A stretch of DNA of 64,000 nucleotides from an uncultured Bacilli bacterium (GCA_944363785.1 CALVVF010000005.1:22139-86138); one strand, 5' to 3'. Shown: positions 52,823 through 62,454, counted from the stretch's first letter. Numbers and translations: made by a program. Notes: generated from the sequence alone by a model not told the origin.

Positions 52823-54982
52823 ATGAATAAGAAGAAAAAAAAGAAAAAGACAATAAATCCAAATATTAAGATAGCTAATTTTGTATTAGGACTTACTTTT
52901 GTTATTATGATGATCTTAGTTGTTAGGGCAGGTATACTTTCGTTATCGACAGAAGTAGATGGTAAGAATTTAAAGGATTTTGCTGCTTCTCGTACAACTG
53001 AACATGAGACGATACTAGCAAAAAGAGGAACGATTTATGATGTTAATGGGGATATTCTTGCTCAGAATGTATATTCCTATACGTTAATTGCTTATTTAGC
53101 AGAATCTCGTGGCGAAGGAAATTATGTTAAAGATAAAGAAATGACGGCGCAGAAATTATCGACGGTAATCGATATGTCTTATGAAGATATTTTAGCTTTA
53201 CTTAATCGTAAAACTTCATCAGGAGAAACGCCTTATCAAACTGAATTTGGTAGTAAAGGTAGAGGATTAACGGAGTTAGTTAAAGATAAGATTGTTGCCT
53301 TAAATTTAGATGGAATTGATTTTATTGAAACCCAAAAACGGTATTATCCCAAAGGAGATTTTTTATCGTATACCCTTGGATATGCTAAAAGTGATGAAAA
53401 TGGCAAAATTACAGGGGAATTAGGAATTGAGTCATTGTTTAATGAAGAATTGACTGGTACGGATGGATATAAAGAATATCAAAAAGATTTACGTGGGTAT
53501 AAAATTGCGAATACTAAAGAACAAGTGAAAGAAGCAGAGGATGGAAATAGTATTTATTTAACGGTTGATTCTAATGTACAGTTCTTTTTGGAACAAGCAT
53601 TAGAAAATGCTAGTGCTAAGTATAATTTTGATCAGTTAAATATCGTTGTTGCTGAAGCTAAAACAGGTAAGATTTTAGGAATTAGTACGACTCCATCATT
53701 TGATCCTAATGAAAGAAATATTGTGAATTATTTGGATCCTAATATTTCTGTTGCAATAGAGCCAGGTAGTACAATGAAAATATTTTCTTACATGGCGGCA
53801 ATGGAAGCAGGGGTCTATAATGGCGATGAAACCTTCTTGTCTGGTACATTTACTGCTAAAGATGGGACGGTAATTGGAGATCATGACCGTAGAGGATGGG
53901 GGACAATTACTTTTGACCGAGGCTTTGCTTTATCGAGTAACGTTGGTATTGTTACGATAGTAGATAAATATATGAGTAGAGAAACTTTAATGGATTATTA
54001 TAAGAAATTAGGGTTTGGTAGTAAAACAGGTATTGAGTTATCTAAAGAAGTAGCGGGAAAAATTAATTTCAAGTATGAAACGGAAGTATTTAATGCTGCG
54101 TTTGGACAAGGAATTACGACAACGTCAATTCAAAATATTAAAGCTTTAACTTCGATTGCTAATGATGGTATTTTACTACAACCATATATTGTCGATAAGA
54201 TTGTCGATAGTGATGGTAATGTTGTAGAAGAACATACTAAGACAGAGTTAGGACGAGTGGCTTCTAAAGAAACTACAGATAAAATCAAAGATTTAATGGA
54301 AAGCGTTGTCTTAGATGGTACAGGTAGTGTCTATCGTATGGATGGATATGGTTTAATTGCCAAAACCGGAACAGCACAGATTTCTAGTACGGATGGTAGT
54401 GGTTATCTAACTGGAGAAAGCGATGTTATTCGTGGTTTTGCCGGCATGTTTCCTAAAGAAGATCCTGAGATTATTATTTATGCGAATTTAAAACGTCCGA
54501 GTCCTAATACCCCTAATGCCTTAGTTAGTGTAATCAAAGAAGTAGTAGAAAATGTTAGTAAATATTATCATATCTATGATGCTGATGATCAACCAACATC
54601 AGTTAAACAAACATACAGTTTAGGTAATTATCAGAATAAAGACGTTGAAAAAGTAAAATTAGAGTTAGAAAAGAATGGATTAACTGTAGTCACAATAGGA
54701 GATGGTAGTCGTATTAGTGATCAATATCCAGCTAAAAATATTACTTTGAATAAAGGATCTAAAGTTTTCTTAGTTACGAATGGAACAAAGTATTATTTAC
54801 CTGATTTTACTAATTGGAGTAAAAAAGATGTTACTACCTATTTAAGTTATACGAATATTGATTATCAAATAGAAGGAGATGGGTATGTAACTAGTCAGAG
54901 TATTCCACCGATGACAGAATATATAGATGGACAAATGGTGCTTACTTTGACATTAGCGCCTAAATATAATATTGAAGAATAA
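52823..54982 (+). CDS. Class B penicillin-binding protein with PASTA domains
   Basis: The 719-residue protein has a basic cytoplasmic tail, a membrane helix (about 18-40), the dimerisation domain, and a transpeptidase domain with STMK (S316-K319), SSN (371-373) and KTGT (from K514). Two PASTA-like units occur at the end (about 600-660 and 660-715; VKLELEKNGLTVVTIGDGS). By position it is the FtsI/PBP2B septal transpeptidase, or the SpoVD paralogue that is also encoded there in sporulators. It crosslinks septal peptidoglycan. Confidence 0.92.
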   Translation: MNKKKKKKKTINPNIKIANFVLGLTFVIMMILVVRAGILSLSTEVDGKNLKDFAASRTTEHETILAKRGTIYDVNGDILAQNVYSYTLIAYLAESRGEGNYVKDKEMTAQKLSTVIDMSYEDILALLNRKTSSGETPYQTEFGSKGRGLTELVKDKIVALNLDGIDFIETQKRYYPKGDFLSYTLGYAKSDENGKITGELGIESLFNEELTGTDGYKEYQKDLRGYKIANTKEQVKEAEDGNSIYLTVDSNVQFFLEQALENASAKYNFDQLNIVVAEAKTGKILGISTTPSFDPNERNIVNYLDPNISVAIEPGSTMKIFSYMAAMEAGVYNGDETFLSGTFTAKDGTVIGDHDRRGWGTITFDRGFALSSNVGIVTIVDKYMSRETLMDYYKKLGFGSKTGIELSKEVAGKINFKYETEVFNAAFGQGITTTSIQNIKALTSIANDGILLQPYIVDKIVDSDGNVVEEHTKTELGRVASKETTDKIKDLMESVVLDGTGSVYRMDGYGLIAKTGTAQISSTDGSGYLTGESDVIRGFAGMFPKEDPEIIIYANLKRPSPNTPNALVSVIKEVVENVSKYYHIYDADDQPTSVKQTYSLGNYQNKDVEKVKLELEKNGLTVVTIGDGSRISDQYPAKNITLNKGSKVFLVTNGTKYYLPDFTNWSKKDVTTYLSYTNIDYQIEGDGYVTSQSIPPMTEYIDGQMVLTLTLAPKYNIEE

Positions 54983-55002
54983 CTCTTCAATATTTCTTTT
55001 TT
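54968..55002 (+). terminator. Intrinsic terminator after the PBP gene
   Basis: AATATTGAAGA (54968-54978) pairs perfectly with TCTTCAATATT (54984-54994) around ATAAC; a T-rich run follows. It overlaps the last codons. Confidence 0.8.
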
Positions 55003-55040
55003 TCTTTAGATATGATACGATAAACGAAAGAGGTTAGATT

Positions 55041-55787
55041 ATGTATACAGTATGTTTAGTATTTTTATTATTTTTATGTTATGCCATTATCGGTTGGATG
55101 ATTGAGTGCCTTTGTGTTTCTTTCATGAATAAAAAAATAGTGTTAGATAGAGGATTCTTAATCGGACCATATTGCCCTATCTATGGTTATGGTGGGGTAT
55201 TTATGTATTTATTTCTTACTCGTTATCAGAATGATTCGATAACCCTATTTATTCTAGCTGCCGTAGGGGCTTCTATTTTAGAATATGTAACTAGTTATTT
55301 GATGGAGAAAATATTTAAAGCTAGATGGTGGGATTATTCTGATCGTAGGTTTAATGTTGAAGGTAGAATTTGTTTAGGTAATGCAGTACTATTTGGGATT
55401 TTGGGACTTGTTTTTATCTATATTTTAAATCCTTATTTATTAAAGATTTTAAGAGAAATTCCAGAAAATATCCTTATCGTAATCAGTATTATTTCTTTTA
55501 TTATCTTTTTAGCTGATACGATTTTAACTTTTATTATCATGGCTAAATTAAGAAGTAGAATTACCTTAGTAAAAAAAGATTCTACTTCGGAAATAGATAG
55601 ACAGATTAGAGAGTTTTTATCTCATTACCATTTCTTTGTTAAACACTTATTTAAGGGATTTCCTAAAATTACTATTTCTGCACCTAAGGGAGATCGAATC
55701 TTAAAATCGATTAATTCAGTTTTAGCGAAAATAGAGAGTGCGAAACAAAAACGAAAGAAACAAAAGAAAACAAAAGAAAACAAATAA
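55041..55787 (+). CDS. CmpB-family membrane protein (putative ABC transporter permease)
   Basis: The 248-residue protein has five or six membrane helices with the conserved family segments FLCYAIIGWMIECL, NKKIVLDRGFLIGPYCPIYGYGG, and ARWWDYSDRRFNVEGRICLGNAVLFG, matching PF06541. The C-terminal tail is very basic (KQKRKKQKKTKENK). The family is named as an ABC permease but no ATPase is adjacent. A second member lies at 62643-63281. AAGAGGT precedes the ATG. Confidence 0.87.
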   Translation: MYTVCLVFLLFLCYAIIGWMIECLCVSFMNKKIVLDRGFLIGPYCPIYGYGGVFMYLFLTRYQNDSITLFILAAVGASILEYVTSYLMEKIFKARWWDYSDRRFNVEGRICLGNAVLFGILGLVFIYILNPYLLKILREIPENILIVISIISFIIFLADTILTFIIMAKLRSRITLVKKDSTSEIDRQIREFLSHYHFFVKHLFKGFPKITISAPKGDRILKSINSVLAKIESAKQKRKKQKKTKENK

Positions 55788-55841
55788 ATAGATTTTGAAT
55801 GAAATAATTAAAGATGGACCAATATATAACTAGGTGATAAT

Positions 55842-56075
55842 ATGGATACGGTACCACAAATTATTTCAGTTCAAGATCTTTTTTCTTTACAACAAGTTTT
55901 TCAGCAGAATTTACTAGCTTGGAAACAATTACATTCTTTTTTAGATCACGTAGAAGATGAAGATATTCGTGAAGTTTGTCATTTCTTACTGGTTATGCAT
56001 TATAATCATTTACAGTTATTACTTTCGATATTAAAAGGAGAAAGACAAGTAGAGGAGGATAATGATGAAGATTAA
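55842..56075 (+). CDS. Small helical protein, possible spore-coat partner
   Basis: The 77-residue protein is predicted all-helical with many His/Leu residues and an acidic tail (VEEDNDED). It overlaps the CotF-like gene by 11-14 bases, so the two are co-translated. Its length and helical content suggest a partner or truncated relative of CotF-type coat proteins; similarity is weak. AGGTGATA precedes the ATG. Confidence 0.6.
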   Translation: MDTVPQIISVQDLFSLQQVFQQNLLAWKQLHSFLDHVEDEDIREVCHFLLVMHYNHLQLLLSILKGERQVEEDNDED

Positions 56076-56388
56076 TCGGGAGATTAAAAATCCTAGGTGT
56101 GAAGTAGAAAAAGGTATAGGGATGAATGATCAGGATTATTTATATAGTGTATTGTTGTTAGAGAGGAGTCTTTCGAATCAGTATTCGCAAGTGTTAAACG
56201 ATGCTTCTAATGAATATCTTTATGAAGACTATTTTGTTTTGTTTGAAGATACTAAAGATGCTTATCGTGAAATTAAGAATCTGTTCTTTCAAAAGGGATG
56301 GCTCTGTTATGAAGTAGCGCCAGAAGTACTTGTTCAACGAACAGTATTAGATTGTGAAAAGAATTTAGATGTGATAAATGATGAATAG
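56065..56388 (+). CDS. CotF-like spore coat protein
   Basis: The ~107-residue protein matches the Coat F family (ferritin-like helical bundle): MNDQDYLYSVLLLERSLSNQYSQVLNDASNEYLYEDYFVLFEDTKDAYREIKNLFFQKGWLCYEVAPE, where the GW-Y-V-P ending is typical. Such proteins are incorporated in spore coats. AGGAGG lies before two adjacent ATGs (56062, 56065). Expected to be expressed late in the mother cell, in line with sigK in this window. Confidence 0.75.
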   Translation: MKINREIKNPRCEVEKGIGMNDQDYLYSVLLLERSLSNQYSQVLNDASNEYLYEDYFVLFEDTKDAYREIKNLFFQKGWLCYEVAPEVLVQRTVLDCEKNLDVINDE

Positions 56389-56493
56389 AGTAAATACTTA
56401 GTTAACAGTGTTTTTTCTTTTTATTTGGTTTTATTATTGTTACTTTTTGGGAGGTGTTATATAATAGATAGTAGTAGAATAGGAGTGGAGTAA

Positions 56494-57072
56494 ATGTGGG
56501 GAAAAGATACTAGGAAAAGAGTAATTTTATTATTATTAATATTAGGAATATTGTTGATTGGAATAGGTGTAAGTTATGCGTATTTTACGGCAGTAGCGAC
56601 TTCTAAAGAACAAGTAGTAAAATCAGGAATATTAGAATTAACTTATCATACAGGACAAGATATTTCTACAGAAGGAATGTTTCCAACAGCGGAAGAGGAA
56701 GCACCTGTTCATAAGTTTACTGTAGAAAATACTGGAATGCTTGATGCGCATTATAATATTAGTTTCGTCGATATGGATTTAACGAAAAATGGAATGGATG
56801 TTACTTCCTTTAATTTGAAATGGGCATTATATTTAGCGGATAGTGATTACAATGAAGGAGAGTTAGTTAAAAATGGTAGCTTTTCTTCCAGTTCAGGTTA
56901 TACAAGTGGGGATGATGAATTTGTTATCAAAACCAATATGATTTTAGCCCCTGAAGAAAAACAAAATTTTATTCTAAAAGTATGGTTAGAAGAAGCAGGT
57001 AATCCTCAAAATGAAGATCAGGATTTAAAACTTACGATGAAGATACAGGTGAATACGTTAGAGAAACAATAG
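56494..57072 (+). CDS. TasA/camelysin-like exported protein
   Basis: The 192-residue protein has a basic N-terminus, a hydrophobic signal (about 9-26) and GVSYAYFTAVATSKEQVVKSG at the cleavage region, as in TasA/CalY proteins processed by SipW-type signal peptidases. The mature part is an Ig-like beta domain (FTVENTGMLDAHYNISF). Such proteins form fibres or surface coats. The ATG follows GGAGTGGAG. The stop is TAG at 57070-57072, and the same frame continues into the BspA-like gene. Confidence 0.8.
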   Translation: MWGKDTRKRVILLLLILGILLIGIGVSYAYFTAVATSKEQVVKSGILELTYHTGQDISTEGMFPTAEEEAPVHKFTVENTGMLDAHYNISFVDMDLTKNGMDVTSFNLKWALYLADSDYNEGELVKNGSFSSSSGYTSGDDEFVIKTNMILAPEEKQNFILKVWLEEAGNPQNEDQDLKLTMKIQVNTLEKQ

Positions 57073-57093
57073 CCAAATGGGAAAGAAAGTGTG

Positions 57094-57837
57094 ATGAGAG
57101 GGAGAAATAGATCTAGCTCTACTGAGACTTTCTACCAATATAGTGACTCAATTACAAAGATGGTATTTCAAAATAAAATGAGTCCAATTGAGACAGAACT
57201 TAGCTGGGATGTATCAGAGAATAATGATGGCAACTGCATGGCTTATTTAGTCTCTAATCAAGAAGAGACAGATCCAACTTATACTTTATATATTCAAGGG
57301 TATGATGTGATTTATTTATCGGATGGTTATTGCTTATTTAATGAGTTTTCTAAGCTAGACACAATAGTGGGGTTGGAATATGTCGATACTTTTCGTGTGA
57401 GAGATATGGGATATATGTTTAGGAGATGTGATAGTTTAATTAGTTTAGATTTAAGTTATTTTGATACTAGCCAAGCGACAAGAATGACATCTATGTTTGA
57501 TGGTAGTGCACTAGTTGACTTAAATTTAAGTAGTTTTGATACATCGCAAGTGACTAATATGAATGAGATGTTTTCTTGGTGTTCCGACTTAATAAGTGTA
57601 AATTTAAGTAGCTTTGATACTTCCCAAGTGACAAGTATGAATCAGATGTTTTGTGCTTGTTATAATCTAAAAACCTTAGATTTTCGTAATACTACTTTCA
57701 CAACAATAACTTCTTATAGTGGCATGTTTAGTAGTGTCTCATCCGACATCCAAGTCATCGTAAAAGATACTACAGCTCAATTATGGATACAAGAAAGATT
57801 AGGTAGTGGAAAGGGTAATGTCATCATCGCATCATAG
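57094..57837 (+). CDS. BspA-like leucine-rich-repeat (DUF285) protein without signal peptide
   Basis: The ~247-residue protein has at least three DUF285/BspA-type repeats at about 100-200, each of the form LDLSxFDTSQVTxMxxMFxxC. Such proteins are normally exported adhesins. Here no signal peptide is present at GTG 57091 or ATG 57094, the binding site is poor, and the upstream TasA-like gene ends 21 bases earlier in the same frame, so this is probably the cut-off C-terminal part of a fusion. Confidence 0.7.
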   Translation: MRGRNRSSSTETFYQYSDSITKMVFQNKMSPIETELSWDVSENNDGNCMAYLVSNQEETDPTYTLYIQGYDVIYLSDGYCLFNEFSKLDTIVGLEYVDTFRVRDMGYMFRRCDSLISLDLSYFDTSQATRMTSMFDGSALVDLNLSSFDTSQVTNMNEMFSWCSDLISVNLSSFDTSQVTSMNQMFCACYNLKTLDFRNTTFTTITSYSGMFSSVSSDIQVIVKDTTAQLWIQERLGSGKGNVIIAS

Positions 57838-57887
57838 AAATCCTCTCATTCAACTATTCATCTAGTTATTATATTGTAGATAGAATT

Positions 57888-57930
57888 GGTACAATTGAAT
57901 TTACTTAGATTTGATTGTACTGATTTTATT
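57888..57930 (+). terminator. Probable intrinsic terminator
   Basis: GTACAAT (57889-57895) pairs with ATTGTAC (57914-57920), followed by TGATTTTATTTTG. Placed between the BspA-like and lipoprotein genes. Confidence 0.5.
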
Positions 57931-58049
57931 TTGTTTTTCTAGTTCTTTTTATGAATTTATGTTATGATGAATAGGTAGGAATAGTTTGCCCATCATATGT
58001 TTGAGAGATATTCCTAATGAACAATAAAATAAGTAAATGGAGGAGTAAA

Positions 58050-58547
58050 ATGAATAAAAAAAGTAAAATACTTAGTATAATGGTTATTTTTGTTTTTGTT
58101 CTTTTTATCAGTGGTTGTGGTAAGACAGATGATACAGAGAATAAAACTGATGATTCTGGGGTAACTACAGTAACTTGTACAAAAAATGCAACGATTGCGG
58201 AAGGGATAGAGAGTAAATTTAATTGTCAATATACTTATAAAGATGGTTATGTACAGGAAGTTCATACTGTTGAAGAATTAACTTCTGATAATGAGAATTA
58301 TTTAAATACGTATAAATCTTTATTAGAAGATGCTTATGAACCTTATCAAGCAGTTAAATATTATGAATATGATATTCAACTTGATGGTAATACGTTAAAA
58401 ACAGAAGTTAAAATTGATTATGCTAATGTTAATACGGATGAATTAATCGCAATTGATACAAGTAACGCTTCACTAATTAAAGATGGAAAAGTTAAAGAAG
58501 AAGACTTGAGATCATTATATGAGACTGGTGGCGCAACTTGTAAATAG
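58050..58547 (+). CDS. Lipoprotein, possibly YehR/DUF1307-like
   Basis: The 165-residue protein has a signal peptide ending in the lipobox LFISGC (cysteine at about 23), so it is anchored to the outer face of the membrane. The rest is acidic and threonine-rich with two further Cys residues and a pattern (ESKFNCQYTYKDGYVQEVHT) similar to DUF1307/YehR lipoproteins. GGAGGAG precedes ATG 58050. It lies 20 bases before an ABC ATPase and may be part of that operon. Confidence 0.8.
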   Translation: MNKKSKILSIMVIFVFVLFISGCGKTDDTENKTDDSGVTTVTCTKNATIAEGIESKFNCQYTYKDGYVQEVHTVEELTSDNENYLNTYKSLLEDAYEPYQAVKYYEYDIQLDGNTLKTEVKIDYANVNTDELIAIDTSNASLIKDGKVKEEDLRSLYETGGATCK

Positions 58548-58566
58548 GATGAAATAGGAGAAATTT

Positions 58567-59463
58567 ATGCTAAAAGTAGAAAATATTACAAAGTATTATG
58601 GTGATCATTTAGCTGTTGATCATTTATCTTTTGAAGTAAAAAATGGGGAGATATTTGGTTTATTAGGGGCAAATGGAGCTGGTAAAACAACAACCTTTAG
58701 AATGATTATGGGACTTTTAGAACCTACAGAAGGGAAAATTACCTTAGATGGAAAGAAAATAGGATATGACATTACCGATAAAATTGGTTTTGTTACGGAA
58801 GAGAGAAGTCTGATGACTAAGATGACTGTCGTCGATCAAATCTTATATTATGGAATACTAAAAGGAATGCAAGAAAAAGAAATTTTAAAGGCTTTAGATG
58901 AATGGCTAGCTCGTTTTAAGATTACTGAATATAAAAACCGTAAAATTAAAGAATTATCTAAAGGTAATCAACAAAAAATTCAATTTATTTCTGCTGTAAT
59001 TAATCATCCTTGTTTATTGATTTTGGATGAACCATTTACAGGCTTAGATCCTATCAATGTCGAAATGTTTAAACAAGCTATTCTCGATCTTCAAAAAGAA
59101 GGATGTTCTATTATCTTTTCTTCTCATCAGATGGAACATATTGAAATGTTTTGTGAGAAATTGATGATTTTAGTTAAAGGAAAACCAGTTATTGAAGGTT
59201 ATTTAAAAGAAATAAAAAAAGATTATCAAAAGAAAAATATCTTTATTCAAGGTAATGTTACTAAAAAAGAATTAGAGAAAATCGAGGGTGTTATTTCCGT
59301 TGAAAAAACAGCTAATGAATATATTGTAAAGATTGGTAGTGAAGCAGATATTGATCGTGTATTTAAAGCAGTATCTCAAAATAAAATTACTAAGTTTGTC
59401 GTTGAAGAACCATCCTTAAATGAAATATTTATTGCGAAAGTAGGGGAAGCATATGACGAGTAA
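58567..59463 (+). CDS. ABC transporter ATPase, NatA-like
   Basis: The 298-residue ATPase has Walker A GANGAGKTTT, signature LSKGNQQKI, Walker B LLILDEPFTGLDP and the H-loop SSHQ, with a ~85-residue C-terminal extension (NIFIQGNVTKKELEKIEGVISVEK) seen in NatA/DrrA-type exporters. The permease gene overlaps its end by 11 bases. Substrate unknown; sodium, drugs or peptides are exported by relatives. Confidence 0.92.
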   Translation: MLKVENITKYYGDHLAVDHLSFEVKNGEIFGLLGANGAGKTTTFRMIMGLLEPTEGKITLDGKKIGYDITDKIGFVTEERSLMTKMTVVDQILYYGILKGMQEKEILKALDEWLARFKITEYKNRKIKELSKGNQQKIQFISAVINHPCLLILDEPFTGLDPINVEMFKQAILDLQKEGCSIIFSSHQMEHIEMFCEKLMILVKGKPVIEGYLKEIKKDYQKKNIFIQGNVTKKELEKIEGVISVEKTANEYIVKIGSEADIDRVFKAVSQNKITKFVVEEPSLNEIFIAKVGEAYDE

Positions 59464-60781
59464 ATTTTGGTATTTAACTGGGTTAAGTTTAAAGAAAAAA
59501 ATAAAGACGAAATGGTTTGTTATCGCCAATATTTTGTTAGTGGTTTTAATTATAGGATTAATTAATATTGATAGTATTATTCAGTTCTTTGGTGGAGATT
59601 TTGATCAAAAAACAGAAATTGTTATCTTAGATGAAACAAATTATACGGATATTGATCAAACAGTTAATCATTATATCGATGAATATAATCAATTATTAAC
59701 AACTGAGTATGAAACAAGTATTAAAACGTTTTCAGGTAGTCAAGAAGAATTAGAAAAAGAATTAATCGATAATGATAAAATAGGTGTTATCTTGACTAAT
59801 GATGAAGATAATTATCTTCAAGCTAAAGTAGTTTCTAATGAAAAAATAGATAGTATGGTTTATCAATTGTTGGTACAAGCTCTATCTTCAACTAAGACTG
59901 AAGTAGCGATGAGTCTAACGGATATCGATCTTGAAGAATTAGAGAAGATTAATGCGCCAATTACGATCGATAGAATTATTTTAGATGATGCTTCACAAAA
60001 TGAAGATGAGAATATGTCTTTGATTATGGGTACTGTATTTCCAACTGTAATTTTACCATTCTTTATGTTAGTTCTATTTTTAGTTCAGATGATTGGTACA
60101 GAGATTAATGGAGAAAAGTCAACGAGAAGTATGGAAATTATTATTTCTAATGTCAGTCCTAAAGTACATTTCTTTTCTAAAGTATTAGCTAGTAATGTTT
60201 TTGTGATTACTCAAGGAATATTACTGATTATCTATGCATTAATTGGTTTAGCTCTTCGTCATGTTTTTATTGTCGATAGTGGAGTTACCGGTACGATAAC
60301 TTCTGGTATTTCTGATATATGGACAACATTATCTGAAACCGGATTTGTCGACCAATTGGTTTATATTATTCCAATTACATTAATCCTTATGGTTTTATCT
60401 TTTGTTGCTTATTCTTTAGTAGCAGGAATTTTAGCTTCAATGACAGTAAATATGGAAGATTTTCAACAGATTCAAACACCGATTATTATGATTAGTTTAG
60501 TAGGTTATTATTTGGCAATTATGGCTGGTATGTTTGAAGGAAGTATCTTTATTCGAATTTTATCTTATATTCCATTCTTATCTTGTTTGCTATCCCCAGC
60601 ACTATTGGTTATTGGTCAAATTGGTATTGTCGATTGTTTGATTTCGATTGCTGTTTTAATTGTTTTCTTGTATTTTACTATTAAATATGGACTTAAGATC
60701 TATAAAGTAGGTATTTTAAATTATTCAACAGATAAGATGTGGCGAAGATTATTTAAAGCCGCAAAAAGTAAAAATATTTAG
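59453..60781 (+). CDS. ABC-2 type permease, NatB-like
   Basis: The 442-residue protein has one N-terminal helix (about 23-43), a ~150-residue outside domain, and five or six helices from about 190 to 430 including the GTEINGEKSTRSMEIIISNVSP coupling segment typical of NatB/ABC-2 exporters. It partners the upstream ATPase. Confidence 0.9.
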   Translation: MTSKFWYLTGLSLKKKIKTKWFVIANILLVVLIIGLINIDSIIQFFGGDFDQKTEIVILDETNYTDIDQTVNHYIDEYNQLLTTEYETSIKTFSGSQEELEKELIDNDKIGVILTNDEDNYLQAKVVSNEKIDSMVYQLLVQALSSTKTEVAMSLTDIDLEELEKINAPITIDRIILDDASQNEDENMSLIMGTVFPTVILPFFMLVLFLVQMIGTEINGEKSTRSMEIIISNVSPKVHFFSKVLASNVFVITQGILLIIYALIGLALRHVFIVDSGVTGTITSGISDIWTTLSETGFVDQLVYIIPITLILMVLSFVAYSLVAGILASMTVNMEDFQQIQTPIIMISLVGYYLAIMAGMFEGSIFIRILSYIPFLSCLLSPALLVIGQIGIVDCLISIAVLIVFLYFTIKYGLKIYKVGILNYSTDKMWRRLFKAAKSKNI

Positions 60782-60817
60782 TATAGTATTTTTATTTATA
60801 TAGGGTAGGGAGTAGTA

Positions 60818-61168
60818 ATGATGATGGATGTAAAAGTATTTAATCATTTGTTTCATTTAATGCAGGAGAATAAAGATAATTTACTTTGTTTAAAAGAAGT
60901 TCATGATTTAAGTTTACTTTCTGATCAAGAGGAGTTTAATATTCAGTATCATATAGTTATGAATAAATATTCAGAAGAAAAAAGCGATACAATGACATTA
61001 AAAAATTATATAGAACACATGTTAGAGAATAATCCTGAAGTATTTAATGAACTAGGAAAAATGTTATTTCAAAAACCAAGTTTATCTAGTTTATTAACGT
61101 TTTGTACTTATTATATGATGTGGGAACAAGTAGAATTAGATTCTGGGAAACAAAAGGTATTAAAATGA
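60818..61168 (+). CDS. Unknown small cytoplasmic protein
   Basis: The 116-residue protein is predicted helical with no membrane segment; it starts MMMDVKVFNHLFHLMQENKDN. AGGGAG precedes the ATG. It follows the NatAB-like genes by 36 bases and is closed by a terminator, so it is likely the last gene of that operon. No family recognised. Confidence 0.65.
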   Translation: MMMDVKVFNHLFHLMQENKDNLLCLKEVHDLSLLSDQEEFNIQYHIVMNKYSEEKSDTMTLKNYIEHMLENNPEVFNELGKMLFQKPSLSSLLTFCTYYMMWEQVELDSGKQKVLK

Positions 61169-61173
61169 AAAGC

Positions 61174-61213
61174 AAAGTAATTAATCGTTATCGATAGATT
61201 AATTACTTTTTCT
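61174..61213 (+). terminator. Intrinsic terminator
   Basis: AAAGTAATTAATC (61174-61186) pairs with GATTAATTACTTT (61197-61209), followed by T-rich sequence. Confidence 0.8.
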
Positions 61214-61289
61214 TTTGGTATTTTTTGAGTGAGGAAAATTCTTTCTATTTAGGGGGAATTTTGTTATACTAGAAAAGTAAGGGAGTGAT

Positions 61290-61697
61290 ATGTTTATGGA
61301 AAAAGACCAATTAGATGATGTTAATTTTGAAATACTTTGGGAAGGAAAACCGGCAGGACTTTGGGAACGTTTTTTAGATTTAATTCATATGAATTTTACA
61401 AGTTATCAAATTACTAAAGATGAGTTATTGATTACGACTGGTTTTTTTAGAAGGCATTCTAATACATTTGAGTTATATACTTTAAAAGATCCGGATTTGA
61501 CGGAAACACTTGTTCAAAGATGGTTAAAAGTAGGAACAGTTAGTGTAACAGTTGATGCTCATGGGAAAACAGAGAAAGTTGGGACTAAGATTTTCTTAAA
61601 GAATTTGAAAGAAGCTGCTAAAGTAAGAAAATTATTAAGAGATGCGATAGAAAAAGATGTTATGGAAAGAAAGATTACTTATTTTGATAAAGTATAG
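61290..61697 (+). CDS. Bacterial PH-domain protein
   Basis: The 135-residue protein has the bPH_2-type fold pattern: WEGKPAGLWERFLDLIHMNFTSYQITKDELLITTGFFRRHSNTFELYTLKDPDLTETLVQRWLKVGTVSVTV, ending with a helix (AAKVRKLLRDAIEKDV). It has no membrane segment. GGGAGTGAT precedes the ATG and TATACT lies at 61265-61270. The function of such stand-alone PH proteins is mostly unknown. Confidence 0.8.
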   Translation: MFMEKDQLDDVNFEILWEGKPAGLWERFLDLIHMNFTSYQITKDELLITTGFFRRHSNTFELYTLKDPDLTETLVQRWLKVGTVSVTVDAHGKTEKVGTKIFLKNLKEAAKVRKLLRDAIEKDVMERKITYFDKV

Positions 61698-61947
61698 GAT
61701 ATGTGATAAGGGATTGGTAAGGTAAGAAGTTAAAATTATCTTTAATGAAATAGAAATGAATTAAATGGAGAAAATTTATTCTAAATTAAACGAAGAATGA
61801 GATGGGTTTTATTGGTATAATACTTTTATATCTAACTGATACAAGAGTATTGAATAGATAATAGGAAAGTGACAAAATACTGATTATCCATCTATTAGTG
61901 ATATGCTAATGATTTTATTAGAAGGATAAAGATAAGGAGGAAACAAA
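61698..61947 (+). other. Intergenic region of 250 bases
   Basis: No open frame of note. TATAAT at 61816-61821 is a likely -10 for the HAM1-like gene, leaving a ~120-base leader with no obvious hairpin. Confidence 0.4.
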
Positions 61948-62454
61948 ATGAAAAAAATATTATTTGCAACAACCAATCCTGCTAAAGTGAATCGTTTTTC
62001 TAAGAAATTAGTTGAGCAGGGAATTGAACTGATTTCTTTATTGGATATCAATCAGAAGATCGATATAGAAGAAGATGGAACAACCGCAATAGAAAATGCT
62101 TTGATTAAAGCAAAGAGTTGTTATCAGGCAGTAGGAATACCAACAATGGCAACAGATGATACCTTATTCTTAGAGGGGGTTCCTACAGATAAACAACCAG
62201 GTGTATATGTAAGAAGAATAAATGGAAAACGATTGAGTGATGAAGAAGAAATCGAATACTATTCTAATTTGGTTAGAGAGTATGGACAAGAGGGCAAACT
62301 AATCGCGAAATATGTATACGGATTAGCCATAGTAACTAAAGATAAAGAAAAAACATATACTTGGAATAGTGAGGATTTTTATATCATCGATAAACCCTCA
62401 GAAAAACTTCAAGCTGGATACCCCTTAAATTCTATTTCTGTAGATATCAAGTGA
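61948..62454 (+). CDS. HAM1/RdgB-like nucleotide pyrophosphatase, frameshifted near the end
   Basis: The 168-residue product has the family motifs: ATTNPAKV (substrate loop), EEDGTTAIENALIKAKSCYQAVGIP, TDDTLFLEGVP and the PGVYVRR segment. Relatives hydrolyse non-canonical purine triphosphates to keep them from DNA. Family members end in a further ~30 residues after the GxPLxSIS segment; here a TGA interrupts at SISVDIK, and the expected acidic tail is present in the +1 frame. AAGGAGG precedes the ATG. Confidence 0.8.
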   Translation: MKKILFATTNPAKVNRFSKKLVEQGIELISLLDINQKIDIEEDGTTAIENALIKAKSCYQAVGIPTMATDDTLFLEGVPTDKQPGVYVRRINGKRLSDEEEIEYYSNLVREYGQEGKLIAKYVYGLAIVTKDKEKTYTWNSEDFYIIDKPSEKLQAGYPLNSISVDIK

